From positions 1 through 46,532 of the forward strand of contig JAACZQ010000044.1 of NCBI GenBank assembly GCA_009996675.1: a stretch of DNA of 46,532 nt, given 5' to 3'. Of the stretch, positions 19,022-27,657 are shown in pieces. The notes beneath the pieces are model-generated. The model had not been told where the DNA came from and did not search any database. It saw only the letters and a list, made by a program, of their open reading frames with translations. The first letter of the stretch is position 1; each line of letters starts with the position of its first letter. This DNA comes from Chitinophagaceae bacterium (lineage in GTDB: Bacteria; Bacteroidota; Bacteroidia; Chitinophagales; Chitinophagaceae). A program made the translations under genes and the position numbers.

Positions 19022-19462
19022 TTATTTGATACGGGTCCAGACTTCGGTTCTTCCCAGCAAAGACACACCGATATAACCGCGGACTTTAAGTTCATTGGGA
19101 CTTTGCAGCTTCAGGAAGCATTTATAGTCCTTACCATTTTGCGGATCATAAATATAACCGCCATTCCATTCCTTGCCATCCTGTTTAAAACCCCGCAGGA
19201 TCAGGGCGCCCAGCAATGGTTTGCCTTGTTCTGTTTTTTTGGGATTATTCCGGTCCAGTTTCGGCATACCATTTTCGTCATTGGGTTCACGTAACCAGAC
19301 CAGTTTACCGAAATACAGGTTTCCTTCTTTATAAATTTCAATCTGACCCCGACTGGAGGCATTGAGCCATTTACCCAGGATTTCATCGCCATTCCCGGTT
19401 CCTGCCCATGCAGCCGAACAGGAGAGCAGACTGATTACCCATAGGGCTATACGCATTCTCAT
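19022..19462 (-). CDS. DUF2147 family secreted protein
   Basis: This is a 146-residue exported protein of unknown function. The chosen start at 19462 gives a signal peptide (MRMRIALWVISLLSCSAAWA, cleaved near residue 20); 19456 is a close alternative. A longer in-frame start at 19498 would overlap the upstream gene. The mature part opens with GDEILGKWLNASSRGQIEIYK and continues with YFGKLVWLREPND and GYIGVSLLGRTEVWTR, a lipocalin-like beta pattern that fits DUF2147 (PF09917). It lies between the amidohydrolase gene and the FemAB-like gene with very short spacing, so the three are probably cotranscribed. Confidence 0.85.
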   Translation of the reverse strand: MRMRIALWVISLLSCSAAWAGTGNGDEILGKWLNASSRGQIEIYKEGNLYFGKLVWLREPNDENGMPKLDRNNPKKTEQGKPLLGALILRGFKQDGKEWNGGYIYDPQNGKDYKCFLKLQSPNELKVRGYIGVSLLGRTEVWTRIK

Positions 19463-19472
19463 ACGGTCAAGA

Positions 19473-20747
19473 TTATTGGTTAACATAAACAGTACCATTC
19501 TTCATTACAAAGCGGGTATTGCGAATATCTGATATTTTTTCCGCGGGGTTACCACTCACCGCGATGATATCGGCCAGTAGTCCTTTCTTCAATCTGCCAA
19601 TGCGATCGCTATAGCCAAATACATCGGCGTTTACGGAAGTGGCACTTTTTAAGACATCGGCAGCTGGCATACCGTAACTATTCATCAGTTCCATTTCGCG
19701 GGCATTATCGCCATGAGCAAAGACACCTACATCACCACCAAAACAAATGGTAACGCCTTTTTGTAAGGCCAATGTGAAGGTTTTACGTTTGGCCGCCACA
19801 CGTTCGGGCTCGGGCATGGTTTTTTTATTCCAGCCATCATAGGTGGAAGTGGCTTCAGCCGCACTGAGGGTGGGGCAGAGAGCAACACGATTCCTGATCA
19901 TCAGGTCAAATACTTCTGCAGTACCATAATCGCCGTGTTCAATCGTGGATACCCCGGCAATGGCTGCGCGACGCATACCTTCTGCGGTGCTGGCATGTGC
20001 CACTACTTTACGGCCACTACTGCCGGCAACCGCTACCGCTGTTTTTAATTCTTCGAGTGTAAATGTTGGCTGGGCTGTGCGGTTAATACCCCAGCGATAA
20101 TCGGCATAGACTTTAATGAGATCGGCGCCTTTCCCGATTTGTTTACGTACTTCAAGGGTTAAACCTTCCACACCATCGGCTTCGGCCGCACCACCGGTAA
20201 TATCGTGCTTGGTATTTTTGAGTTTGGGTCCGTAGCTGCCGGTAGCAACAATGGCTTTGGTGGCAATGATCATACGCGGACCTGGAATGATATTTTTATC
20301 GATCGCGGATTTCAGCCCCACATCTGCATACCCGGCACCTTCTGTGCCCAGGTCCCGTACTGTTGTGAAACCGGCCAGCAGGGTATTACGGGCATGAATA
20401 ACGGCCCTGGCAATACGTTCGGCATCGGGCTCGTTCAAAACCTGCTCATCCCACTTGGTTTCGTTATAGGGGTGGAGTAATAAATGGGAATGACCTTCAA
20501 TCAGTCCCGGTAAAAGGGTACTGTTCTTAAGATCAATGGTTCTTGTTTTGGGACCCGCCGGCAAACTGCCACGATCGCCAATGGCGATGATATACTGACC
20601 CGATACCAGTATCCCCCAGTTGGTATGCATGGTTTCTCCATCAAAAAGGCGGTCTGCGAGTATCAGGATCGAGCTGTCTTCCCGTTGTGACAATAGTGGT
20701 CCGGACATCAGTAAAAAGCCCGTAAAAAGGCTAAAAATGCGTTTCAT
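19473..20747 (-). CDS. Secreted amidohydrolase (imidazolonepropionase/prolidase-like)
   Basis: This is a metal-dependent hydrolase of the amidohydrolase superfamily, 424 residues from the chosen start at 20747. That start gives a clean signal peptide (MKRIFSLFTGFLLMSGPLLS); the longer frame to 20855 adds a non-signal extension. The first metal motif is GHSHLLLH (HxH). Later metal-site and loop motifs include VVAHAS, IEHGDYG and GGDVGVFAHGDNAREM. The C-terminus returns to the usual beta-sandwich (KKGLLADIIAVSGNP). Homologs include Xaa-Pro dipeptidase-like and imidazolonepropionase-like enzymes; the substrate is uncertain. It is divergent from the trp operon, with about 95 bases to trpL. Confidence 0.87.
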   Translation of the reverse strand: MKRIFSLFTGFLLMSGPLLSQREDSSILILADRLFDGETMHTNWGILVSGQYIIAIGDRGSLPAGPKTRTIDLKNSTLLPGLIEGHSHLLLHPYNETKWDEQVLNEPDAERIARAVIHARNTLLAGFTTVRDLGTEGAGYADVGLKSAIDKNIIPGPRMIIATKAIVATGSYGPKLKNTKHDITGGAAEADGVEGLTLEVRKQIGKGADLIKVYADYRWGINRTAQPTFTLEELKTAVAVAGSSGRKVVAHASTAEGMRRAAIAGVSTIEHGDYGTAEVFDLMIRNRVALCPTLSAAEATSTYDGWNKKTMPEPERVAAKRKTFTLALQKGVTICFGGDVGVFAHGDNAREMELMNSYGMPAADVLKSATSVNADVFGYSDRIGRLKKGLLADIIAVSGNPAEKISDIRNTRFVMKNGTVYVNQ

Positions 20748-20803
20748 AAGCGTTAAAAGCAGGTTCAATGGGGAATTTACCCGACCTGGGGCGCAAAAAA
20801 AAA

Positions 20804-20835
20804 TTTGTTTGTATACGGGTTCTCCCCCAAATTTG
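20804..20835 (+). promoter_or_regulatory. Predicted promoter of the trp-his operon
   Basis: TTTG at 20804-20807 and CAAATTTG at 20828-20835 fit the Bacteroidota promoter with one mismatch in the -7 box and a 20-base spacer. The start point would fall at about 20840-20843, so the trp leader peptide would be translated from a near-leaderless transcript. Confidence 0.45.
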
Positions 20836-20842
20836 CGTAGTA

Positions 20843-20902
20843 ATGATTCAGACAATCAACATACAGTGGTGGTGGCATACAAACTCCGTTCGGGGATTGT
20901 AA
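20843..20902 (+). CDS. trpL: trp operon leader peptide
   Basis: This is a 19-codon frame starting ATG 20843 and ending TAA 20902, with three consecutive Trp codons (TGG at 20867-20875). It is immediately followed by mutually exclusive antiterminator and terminator structures in front of trpE. A run of three Trp codons by chance in a short frame at exactly this place is very unlikely. Its job is to measure charged tRNA-Trp: stalling at the Trp codons leaves 20890-20902 free, whereas translation to the stop covers it. The peptide itself needs no function. Confidence 0.9.
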   Translation: MIQTINIQWWWHTNSVRGL

Positions 20903-20942
20903 TGGTATTGCCATACTGTAATGATCATATTATAAGCCCCGA
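20890..20942 (+). promoter_or_regulatory. trp antiterminator structure
   Basis: Bases 20890-20902 can pair with 20930-20942 as 12 pairs around a single A/G mismatch, including a GGGG/CCCC core. A small nested hairpin GGTAT-TGCC-ATACT forms in the loop. The 3' arm reuses the left arm of the terminator, so the two folds exclude each other. The 5' arm overlaps the last codons of trpL, where a ribosome at the stop codon would block it. Confidence 0.8.
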
Positions 20943-20964
20943 CGATCTTGTCGGGGCTTTTTTT
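20934..20964 (+). terminator. trp attenuator terminator
   Basis: A 10-bp perfect stem (20934-20943 with 20950-20959) with a six-base loop runs into a seven-T tract. It lies 62 bases before the trpE start and shares its left arm with the antiterminator. Confidence 0.92.
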
Positions 20965-21026
20965 ATGCCCGGAACCTGAATCAACCAGTAAAAGCATCAA
21001 AGGATCAAAGACGCCAGGAAGTAACT

Positions 21027-22448
21027 ATGAAAAAGATCAAATTAACCACACAATGCAGCAAAATGCTGGCCGACATATACACACCGGTAGGCATTTACCT
21101 GCGTATCCGCGATCGTTTCCGGGATACGGTATTATTGGAAAGCACGGATCACCACGCTGCAGAAAACAGTTATTCTTTTATCTGCATCAACGCGATAGCC
21201 GGTATCGAAATCAGTTCTGCAACCCAGCTGGAATATAAACTTCCCTTGCAGCAACCGGAGAAAATGCCCATCACCCATCAAGCAGCAGTGCCGGGTCAGC
21301 TTGCCGCATTCATGAACCGTTTTGAGGTTGAAACCGCGGCTGATAAAGAAGCCCGGTATGCACAGGGTTTGTTTGGGTATACCAGTTTCGATGCCGTTCA
21401 GTTTTTTGACCAGGTGTCATTGCAGCCCCATGAGCCCGGTTCAACCAGCATTCCACTGATGCGTTACCGGCTTTACCAGTACGTCATTGCCTGCAATCAT
21501 TATAAGGATGAATTATACCTCTGCGAAAACCAGATTCCGGGTCTGGATTCGGAACTGGATGTGGTTGAATCACTGATCCGCAGCCGTGATCTGCCGGTTT
21601 ACCCCTTCCGTACGCAGGGGGTAGAATCGTCCAATATGACCGATGAAGCTTATATGGAAATGGTGGAGAAGGGTATTCAGCGTTGTTTACGGGGGGATGT
21701 ATTTCAGATTGTACTCAGCAGACGATTCCAGCAAGGGTTTACCGGTGATGAGTTTAATGTATACCGTGCACTACGCAGCGTGAATCCCTCGCCCTACCTG
21801 TTTTTCTTTGATTATGGTGATTATAAACTGATGGGATCTTCTCCGGAATCACAGTTGATCGTATCGCAGGGACGTGCAGTAGTACACCCGATTGCCGGCA
21901 CATTTAAACGAACAGGTGATGATGCAACCGACAGGCAAACTGCTGAAAAACTCATGCAGGATGAGAAGGAAAATGCCGAGCATGTCATGCTGGTAGACCT
22001 GGCCCGGAATGATTTAAGCAGATCCTGTACCGAAGTTGAAGTAAGCCATTACCGCAAAGTGCAGTATTACAGCCATGTAATACACCTGGTGAGTGAAGTT
22101 ACCGGTAAGGTAAAAGCAGATCAGCATCCGTTCACTTTATTGGCGCAAACTTTTCCGGCCGGAACCCTCAGCGGTGCCCCCAAGATCCGGGCAATGGAAC
22201 TGATCAGTCAGTATGAACCCACCGACCGCGGTTACTATGGCGGTGCCATTGGGTTTGTAGGTTTCGACGGTTCCTGTAACCATGCAATCATGATACGCAG
22301 TTTAATGAGTAAACAGAATACGCTTTTTTACCAGGCCGGTGCCGGTGTGGTAGCGGCATCAAAACCAGCGAGTGAACTGCAGGAAGTGAATAATAAACTG
22401 AACGCATTAAAAACCGCAATTGCAATTGCGGGAAAGCTGGGAGCGTAA
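21027..22448 (+). CDS. trpE: Anthranilate synthase component I
   Basis: TrpE converts chorismate to anthranilate using ammonia supplied by TrpG, the first committed step to tryptophan. The 473-residue product carries the LLES element (residues 36-39) that forms the tryptophan feedback site in studied TrpE proteins, so allosteric inhibition is likely to be kept. The chorismate-binding domain has MGSSPESQLIV, HPIAGTFKR, DLARNDLSR and PAGTLSGAPKIRAMELI. This combination favours anthranilate synthase over PabB. It is the first structural gene after the attenuator. Confidence 0.95.
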   Translation: MKKIKLTTQCSKMLADIYTPVGIYLRIRDRFRDTVLLESTDHHAAENSYSFICINAIAGIEISSATQLEYKLPLQQPEKMPITHQAAVPGQLAAFMNRFEVETAADKEARYAQGLFGYTSFDAVQFFDQVSLQPHEPGSTSIPLMRYRLYQYVIACNHYKDELYLCENQIPGLDSELDVVESLIRSRDLPVYPFRTQGVESSNMTDEAYMEMVEKGIQRCLRGDVFQIVLSRRFQQGFTGDEFNVYRALRSVNPSPYLFFFDYGDYKLMGSSPESQLIVSQGRAVVHPIAGTFKRTGDDATDRQTAEKLMQDEKENAEHVMLVDLARNDLSRSCTEVEVSHYRKVQYYSHVIHLVSEVTGKVKADQHPFTLLAQTFPAGTLSGAPKIRAMELISQYEPTDRGYYGGAIGFVGFDGSCNHAIMIRSLMSKQNTLFYQAGAGVVAASKPASELQEVNNKLNALKTAIAIAGKLGA

Positions 22449-22569
22449 ACCGTGCGTGAAAGTGAAAAGCGATCAACTGTTTGTGTCGGGCGAACAAAAG
22501 AAAATACCGGCTTCCTGAATAGCTATATGAATCAAAAAATCAAAGATCTGACATCTGAAATCAACAACC

Positions 22570-23166
22570 ATGCAAATACTTGTTTTTGATAACTACGATT
22601 CTTTTACGTACAACCTGGTACACCTGGTGGAAAAAATCATACGGGAGCAGGTGACCGTGGTGCGGAATGATCAGGTAGACCTGGATACGGTTGAAAACTT
22701 CGACAAAATCATCCTTTCTCCGGGCCCGGGTGTTCCCTCGGAAGCAGGTCAATTATTACCATTGATCCGGCGGTTTGCTCCGCAAAAATCCATCCTGGGC
22801 GTTTGTTTGGGTCATCAGGCAATTGCGGAAGCTTTTGGAGGCAGTCTGACCAACTTAACCCAGGTATTTCATGGTGTGGCTACCCCCATTCGCATTTGCC
22901 AGGCAGCCACTGCGGCACAGGCAGCGCATAATATCTTCCGCGATATGCCCAACGGTATTACTGTTGGCCGTTACCACAGCTGGGTAGTAACTGAGGCAGA
23001 TTTACCCGAATCACTGGAAATTACCGCGCGGGATGAGCACCAGTACATCATGGGCCTGAAACATAAAACCTATGACGTGCAGGGAGTGCAGTTTCATCCC
23101 GAAAGTGTACTCACCCCCGACGGAGAACGCATGTTGCGCAACTGGCTGGGGGTAAGCAGACGATAA
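22570..23166 (+). CDS. trpG: Anthranilate synthase component II (glutamine amidotransferase)
   Basis: TrpG is the class I glutamine amidotransferase that feeds ammonia to TrpE. The 198-residue product has the triad C79 (in GVCLGHQ), H176 and E178 (in VQFHPES). The N-terminus DNYDSFTYNLVH and the oxyanion loop SPGPGVPSEAG are typical of TrpG/PabA. Such proteins can also serve PabB for folate synthesis; no pabB is in this window. A 121-base spacer separates it from trpE; nothing regulatory was recognised in that spacer. Confidence 0.95.
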   Translation: MQILVFDNYDSFTYNLVHLVEKIIREQVTVVRNDQVDLDTVENFDKIILSPGPGVPSEAGQLLPLIRRFAPQKSILGVCLGHQAIAEAFGGSLTNLTQVFHGVATPIRICQAATAAQAAHNIFRDMPNGITVGRYHSWVVTEADLPESLEITARDEHQYIMGLKHKTYDVQGVQFHPESVLTPDGERMLRNWLGVSRR

Positions 23167-23181
23167 CAGCATTTTATTTCA

Positions 23182-24192
23182 ATGAATAAGCAGTACCAGA
23201 TGAAAAAAATATTACAATACCTTTTTGAACATAAAACACTTTCACGCGAAAAAGCCAGGGAAGTATTATTGCAGGTATCAGCCGGACAATACAATGAAAG
23301 CGAGATAGCTTCTTTCATCACTGTATACCTCATGCGCAGCATTACCATTGAGGAATTACAGGGATTCCGGGATGCATTGCTGGAGCTGTCAGTCAAACTA
23401 AACCTGCAGGGGCGTCCTGTGATGGATATCGTAGGAACCGGTGGTGATGGAAAAAATACATTCAATATTTCCACCCTGTCCTGTTTCATCGTGGCCGGTG
23501 CCGGACAATTGGTAGCCAAGCACGGGAACTATGGGGCGTCTACCATCAGCGGGGCTTCTAATGTGATGGAACAACTGGGTTATCGGTTTAAAAACGATCC
23601 TGACGTATTGAACCGGGAACTGGATGAGGCAGGTATCTGTTTCCTGCATGCACCCCTGTTTCACCCTGCGCTTAAAGTCGTTGGTCCGATTCGTAAAAAC
23701 CTGGGCGTACGTACTTTCTTCAATATGCTGGGTCCTATGGTTAATCCGGCTGCGCCCGATTTTCAGCTGGTTGGAGTATATAACCTGGAAATGGCACGTA
23801 TCTACAATTACCTCTTACAGGAAACCGGTAATGCGTTTACCATCATACATGGATTAGATGGATATGATGAGATATCACTGACGAACGACACAAAAGTAAT
23901 TACCAATAAAGGTGAATTTATTTTCACGCCGGAATACCTCGGTAAGCGTTCGGTAATAGCTGAAGACCTGCATGGTGGCGACAGTGTGGAAGCCGCCGCC
24001 CAGATTTTTATTCGTATCGTTAAAGGAGATGGCAGCTGGGCACAGAATGCCGTGGTACTGGCTAATGCCGCCATGGCTTTATATGGTACCGGCGCTTATG
24101 CTTCTTATAATGATGCTTACCTGGCAGCTGTAGAAAGTCTGGATAGCGGTAAAGCCTATCAGGCATTGCAAAAACTCATTAACCTGCAATAA
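23182..24192 (+). CDS. trpD: Anthranilate phosphoribosyltransferase
   Basis: TrpD transfers phosphoribose from PRPP to anthranilate. The PRPP-binding glycine loop GTGGDGKNTFNIST begins at residue 85. KHGNYGAST and SGASNVMEQLG follow, and the second metal-binding region has the HGLDGYDEIS motif. Starts at 23182 and 23200 are both in frame; the shorter one (MKKILQYLFEHK) matches the usual TrpD N-terminus and may be the real one. The stop is one base before trpC, which implies coupled translation. Confidence 0.95.
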   Translation: MNKQYQMKKILQYLFEHKTLSREKAREVLLQVSAGQYNESEIASFITVYLMRSITIEELQGFRDALLELSVKLNLQGRPVMDIVGTGGDGKNTFNISTLSCFIVAGAGQLVAKHGNYGASTISGASNVMEQLGYRFKNDPDVLNRELDEAGICFLHAPLFHPALKVVGPIRKNLGVRTFFNMLGPMVNPAAPDFQLVGVYNLEMARIYNYLLQETGNAFTIIHGLDGYDEISLTNDTKVITNKGEFIFTPEYLGKRSVIAEDLHGGDSVEAAAQIFIRIVKGDGSWAQNAVVLANAAMALYGTGAYASYNDAYLAAVESLDSGKAYQALQKLINLQ

Positions 24193-24193
24193 C

Positions 24194-24988
24194 ATGAATA
24201 TACTGGATACCATTGTATCGCATAAACAAACAGAAGTAGCGTCACGCCGTGCACAGGTTAGTATACAGGAGCTTGAAAAATATCCGGCGTTCACCCGTAC
24301 CTGTTTTTCACTGACTTCATTTTTGTCGGATCCGGCGCGTAACGGCATTATTGCCGAGTTTAAAAGGAAATCGCCTTCCAAAGGAGTCATCAATGACCAG
24401 GTTACTGTGGAGGCCGTTACCGCAGCGTATGCACAATCGGCTTCCGGGTTATCGGTATTAACCGATACGCAGTTTTTTGGCGGAGCCACAGCCGATCTGG
24501 AAGCAGCAAGATTTAACCAGCTGCCTATTTTACGCAAGGATTTCATGATCGATCCATACCAGGTTTACGAGGCGAAAGCCATGGGCGCCGATGTCATTCT
24601 CCTGATAGCCGCTTGCCTGAGTCCGGCAAAAGTGGTGGAACTGGCAACCATTGCCAAAGCCCTGGGTATGGAAGTGTTGCTGGAAATACATGATGCAGGG
24701 GAATTAAAACACATACATGACCTGGTGGATATGGTTGGCGTGAATAACCGTAATCTCAAAACCTTCCAGGTGGATATACAAACATCGCTGGACCTGATCG
24801 GACAGATACCCGCCACCAAACCGGCTATTGCAGAAAGTGGTATCAATGATGTGGATACTATTGTAACTTTACGGGAAGCCGGTTTCCGTGGTTTCCTGAT
24901 CGGGGAGCATTTTATGCGGGAACCCAACCCTTCGGTTGCCTTTGCTGATTTTGCCCATCAATTAAAAGCAAAGCAAGATGCGCGTTAA
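24194..24988 (+). CDS. trpC: Indole-3-glycerol-phosphate synthase
   Basis: TrpC closes the indole ring from carboxyphenylaminodeoxyribulose phosphate. The 264-residue TIM barrel has the catalytic segments IIAEFKRKSPSKG, LSVLTDTQFFGG, ILRKDFMIDPYQVYEAKAMGAD, VGVNNRNLKTF and AESGI. It is monofunctional: the TrpF domain fused to it in E. coli is a separate gene here. The stop overlaps the start of trpF by 11 bases. Confidence 0.96.
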   Translation: MNILDTIVSHKQTEVASRRAQVSIQELEKYPAFTRTCFSLTSFLSDPARNGIIAEFKRKSPSKGVINDQVTVEAVTAAYAQSASGLSVLTDTQFFGGATADLEAARFNQLPILRKDFMIDPYQVYEAKAMGADVILLIAACLSPAKVVELATIAKALGMEVLLEIHDAGELKHIHDLVDMVGVNNRNLKTFQVDIQTSLDLIGQIPATKPAIAESGINDVDTIVTLREAGFRGFLIGEHFMREPNPSVAFADFAHQLKAKQDAR

Positions 24989-25625
24989 AGTATGTGGAAT
25001 GACAAGTGCCGAACAGGTGATGCAACTGGATGAACTGGGGGTATCATTTGCCGGGTTTATTTTCTATCCCAAATCACCCCGTTATGTCTTCCGGACCATG
25101 CCCCGACCCGAGATTAAAAAGATCAGGGGTAAACACATCAATAAAGTCGGTGTATTTGTGAACGCTCCTATCGAAGAATTGTTACAGACAGTGGATGATT
25201 GCGGGCTGCACCTGGTTCAGTTGCATGGCGATGAAACACCTAAGTATTGTGAAAAAGTAGCCGACTATGTTGGTGTGATCAAAGCATTCCGCTTACGGGA
25301 AGATGATCAGGTTCTCTGGAAGATCAAGGACTATCAACCCATTGCAGATATGTTTCTTTTCGATACCGAAGGAGCAGGCTATGGCGGAACCGGTAAAAAG
25401 TTTGACTGGGCGGTGTTGAAAGGCCTTACCATCGGTAAACCCTTTTTCCTGAGTGGTGGAATTGGTCCGGATGATGTAGATCGGTTGCTGGAATTTCAAC
25501 AAGAGCCGGTGGCCAAGGATCTGTTTTCGATTGATGTGAACAGCCGGTTTGAAATCACACCAGGCGTAAAAGACATGGCACTGTTACAAACTTTTTTAAC
25601 AAAAATAAAAAGCGGACACGCATAA
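24978..25625 (+). CDS. trpF: Phosphoribosylanthranilate isomerase
   Basis: TrpF performs the Amadori rearrangement of phosphoribosylanthranilate. The 215-residue TIM-barrel protein has the N-terminal catalytic cysteine motif KVCGMTSAEQ, the GFIFYPKSPRYV segment, VQLHGDE, the DTEGAGYGGTGKKFDW loop containing the catalytic Asp, and the phosphate-binding SGGIGPDDV near the C-terminus. It overlaps trpC by 11 bases and is followed by a 43-base gap to trpB. Confidence 0.95.
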   Translation: MRVKVCGMTSAEQVMQLDELGVSFAGFIFYPKSPRYVFRTMPRPEIKKIRGKHINKVGVFVNAPIEELLQTVDDCGLHLVQLHGDETPKYCEKVADYVGVIKAFRLREDDQVLWKIKDYQPIADMFLFDTEGAGYGGTGKKFDWAVLKGLTIGKPFFLSGGIGPDDVDRLLEFQQEPVAKDLFSIDVNSRFEITPGVKDMALLQTFLTKIKSGHA

Positions 25626-25668
25626 TCTATAAGCTTGTTCTGATCGGGGCAGGCATAAAAGAACAGAT

Positions 25669-26856
25669 ATGACAACAATCAGTTTTCAACAACCAGATGT
25701 CAATGGTTATTATGGCGAATTCGGCGGTGCGTATATTCCGGAGATGCTGCATAGAAATGTGGCAGAATTGCGGGAGCGTTACCTCGATATTATGGCTGAT
25801 GCCTCATTTCAGGCAGAATTTATACAGCTGCTGCGCGATTATGTAGGCAGGCCAACTCCCTTGTTCCAGGCACTGCGACTGGGTGCAGAATTGCAAACGC
25901 AGTTATTCCTCAAGCGGGAAGATCTCTGTCATACCGGCGCCCATAAAATCAATAATACCATCGGGCAGATTTTACTGGCCCGCCGCCTGGGCAAGACCCG
26001 CATCATTGCAGAGACGGGTGCCGGTCAGCATGGTGTGGCTACTGCCACTGTCTGTGCCTTGAAGGGAATGGAATGTATTGTATACATGGGGGAGAAAGAT
26101 ATAGAACGTCAGGCTCCCAATGTGGCCCGTATGCGGATGCTGGGTGCTACTGTGGTACCGGCTACCAGTGGCAGTAAAACCCTGAAAGATGCGACCAATG
26201 AAGCCATCCGCGACTGGATCAATCATCCATCCGATACGCATTATATCATTGGCAGTGTTGTAGGCCCGCATCCATATCCGGATATGGTTGCCCGTTTTCA
26301 GAGTGTCATCAGTGAGGAGATACGGGTACAACTGAAAGAGCATACCGGTAACGCATTGCCTACACATGTGGTAGCCTGTGTGGGTGGAGGAAGTAACGCA
26401 GCTGGTGCTTTTTATCATTTTCTGGATGAGCCCTCTGTTCAGCTGGTTGCAGTTGAAGCTGCCGGGCATGGTGTTAACAGCGGCATGTCTGCCGCTACTA
26501 CCCAGTTAGGTACCATGGGTATTTTGCATGGCAGTAAAAGTCTGCTGATGCAAACAGCAGATGGACAGGTGGTAGAGCCACATAGTATATCAGCCGGACT
26601 GGATTATCCCGGAATCGGTCCTTTGCATGCCAACCTGTTTCAATCAGGAAGAGGTGTTTTTTTGAGCGCAACGGATGATGAGGCACTGGCAGCTGCTTTT
26701 CATGTGAGTAAAACAGAAGGCATTATTCCTGCGCTTGAAACAGCGCATGCATTTGCTGTTCTGAAGAGCCTGCAGCTGAAACCAAGCGACCGGGTAGTAC
26801 TTTGTTTAAGCGGCCGGGGTGATAAAGACCTGGCTACATACATGAATTTTTTATAG
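25669..26856 (+). CDS. trpB: Tryptophan synthase beta chain
   Basis: TrpB condenses indole with serine, using PLP, in the alpha2beta2 complex. The 395-residue product has the PLP lysine K93 in HTGAHKINN, the catalytic ETGAGQHG loop, and the PLP phosphate loop CVGGGSNAAG. The tail LCLSGRGDKDLA is also characteristic. It is the TrpB1 type, which works with TrpA. It is followed 24 bases later by trpA. Confidence 0.97.
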   Translation: MTTISFQQPDVNGYYGEFGGAYIPEMLHRNVAELRERYLDIMADASFQAEFIQLLRDYVGRPTPLFQALRLGAELQTQLFLKREDLCHTGAHKINNTIGQILLARRLGKTRIIAETGAGQHGVATATVCALKGMECIVYMGEKDIERQAPNVARMRMLGATVVPATSGSKTLKDATNEAIRDWINHPSDTHYIIGSVVGPHPYPDMVARFQSVISEEIRVQLKEHTGNALPTHVVACVGGGSNAAGAFYHFLDEPSVQLVAVEAAGHGVNSGMSAATTQLGTMGILHGSKSLLMQTADGQVVEPHSISAGLDYPGIGPLHANLFQSGRGVFLSATDDEALAAAFHVSKTEGIIPALETAHAFAVLKSLQLKPSDRVVLCLSGRGDKDLATYMNFL

Positions 26857-26880
26857 ATCCAATCCAGCGCAATCATTGTT

Positions 26881-27651
26881 ATGAGCAGATTACAACAGTT
26901 GTTCGAAAGAAAGCAAAAAAATGTATTGAATGTGTATTGTACAGCCGGATATCCTGCATTGGACAGTACGCTGAACGTTATACAATCCCTGGAAGCACAT
27001 GGAGCCGATCTGATTGAATTGGGTATGCCATACAGCGATCCGCTGGCCGATGGCCCGGTTATTCAGGCCAGCAGTACCCTTGCATTGGCCAATGGTATGA
27101 GCCTGGCTGTTTTACTGGAACAGTTAAAAGGATTGCGCAGTCAAACCAATATTCCAGTGGTGCTCATGGGATATATGAACCCCATAATGCAATACGGGTT
27201 TGAAAAATTCTGTTCAGAAGCAGCCCAGGTGGGGGTAGATGGATTGATTCTACCCGATTTACCTGAATATGAATTTGAAAATCATTATGGTCCGGTCATA
27301 CAACGCTATGGCTTGGATTTTATATTCCTGGTGACACCCGAAACCAGTACAGAACGAATCCGGAAGCTGGATCGTTTAAGCAGCGGGTTCCTGTATGCAG
27401 TGAGTTCCTCCGCGACCACCGGCCATGCGCAGGATTTCAACCAGGTAAGCGCTTATTTACAACGCCTGCAGTCACTACAATTGAAAAATCCTGTTTTGGT
27501 AGGGTTTGGGATAAAAGATAAAGGGAGTTTTGCTGCGGCCTGCGAATATGCCAATGGGGCCATTATAGGAACAGCCTATATCCAGGCACTGGAGGGGCAG
27601 ACTTCGGTGGATGAAGCAACAAGTAGATTTTTAGCAGGAGTACTACAATAA
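26881..27651 (+). CDS. trpA: Tryptophan synthase alpha chain
   Basis: TrpA cleaves indole-3-glycerol phosphate to indole, which is channelled to TrpB. The catalytic pair is present: E46 in LIELGMPYSDP and D57 in PLADGP. GYMNPIMQYG and the phosphate-binding VGFGIKDKGS loop also match. The 256-residue length is normal. It is the last trp gene; hisH starts six bases after its stop, so transcription is likely to continue into the his genes. Confidence 0.97.
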   Translation: MSRLQQLFERKQKNVLNVYCTAGYPALDSTLNVIQSLEAHGADLIELGMPYSDPLADGPVIQASSTLALANGMSLAVLLEQLKGLRSQTNIPVVLMGYMNPIMQYGFEKFCSEAAQVGVDGLILPDLPEYEFENHYGPVIQRYGLDFIFLVTPETSTERIRKLDRLSSGFLYAVSSSATTGHAQDFNQVSAYLQRLQSLQLKNPVLVGFGIKDKGSFAAACEYANGAIIGTAYIQALEGQTSVDEATSRFLAGVLQ

Positions 27652-27657
27652 AAGCGT

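Noticed and set aside
27652..27657. Possible separate his attenuator before hisH
   Set aside because: Only six bases separate trpA and hisH, with no room for a leader peptide or terminator.
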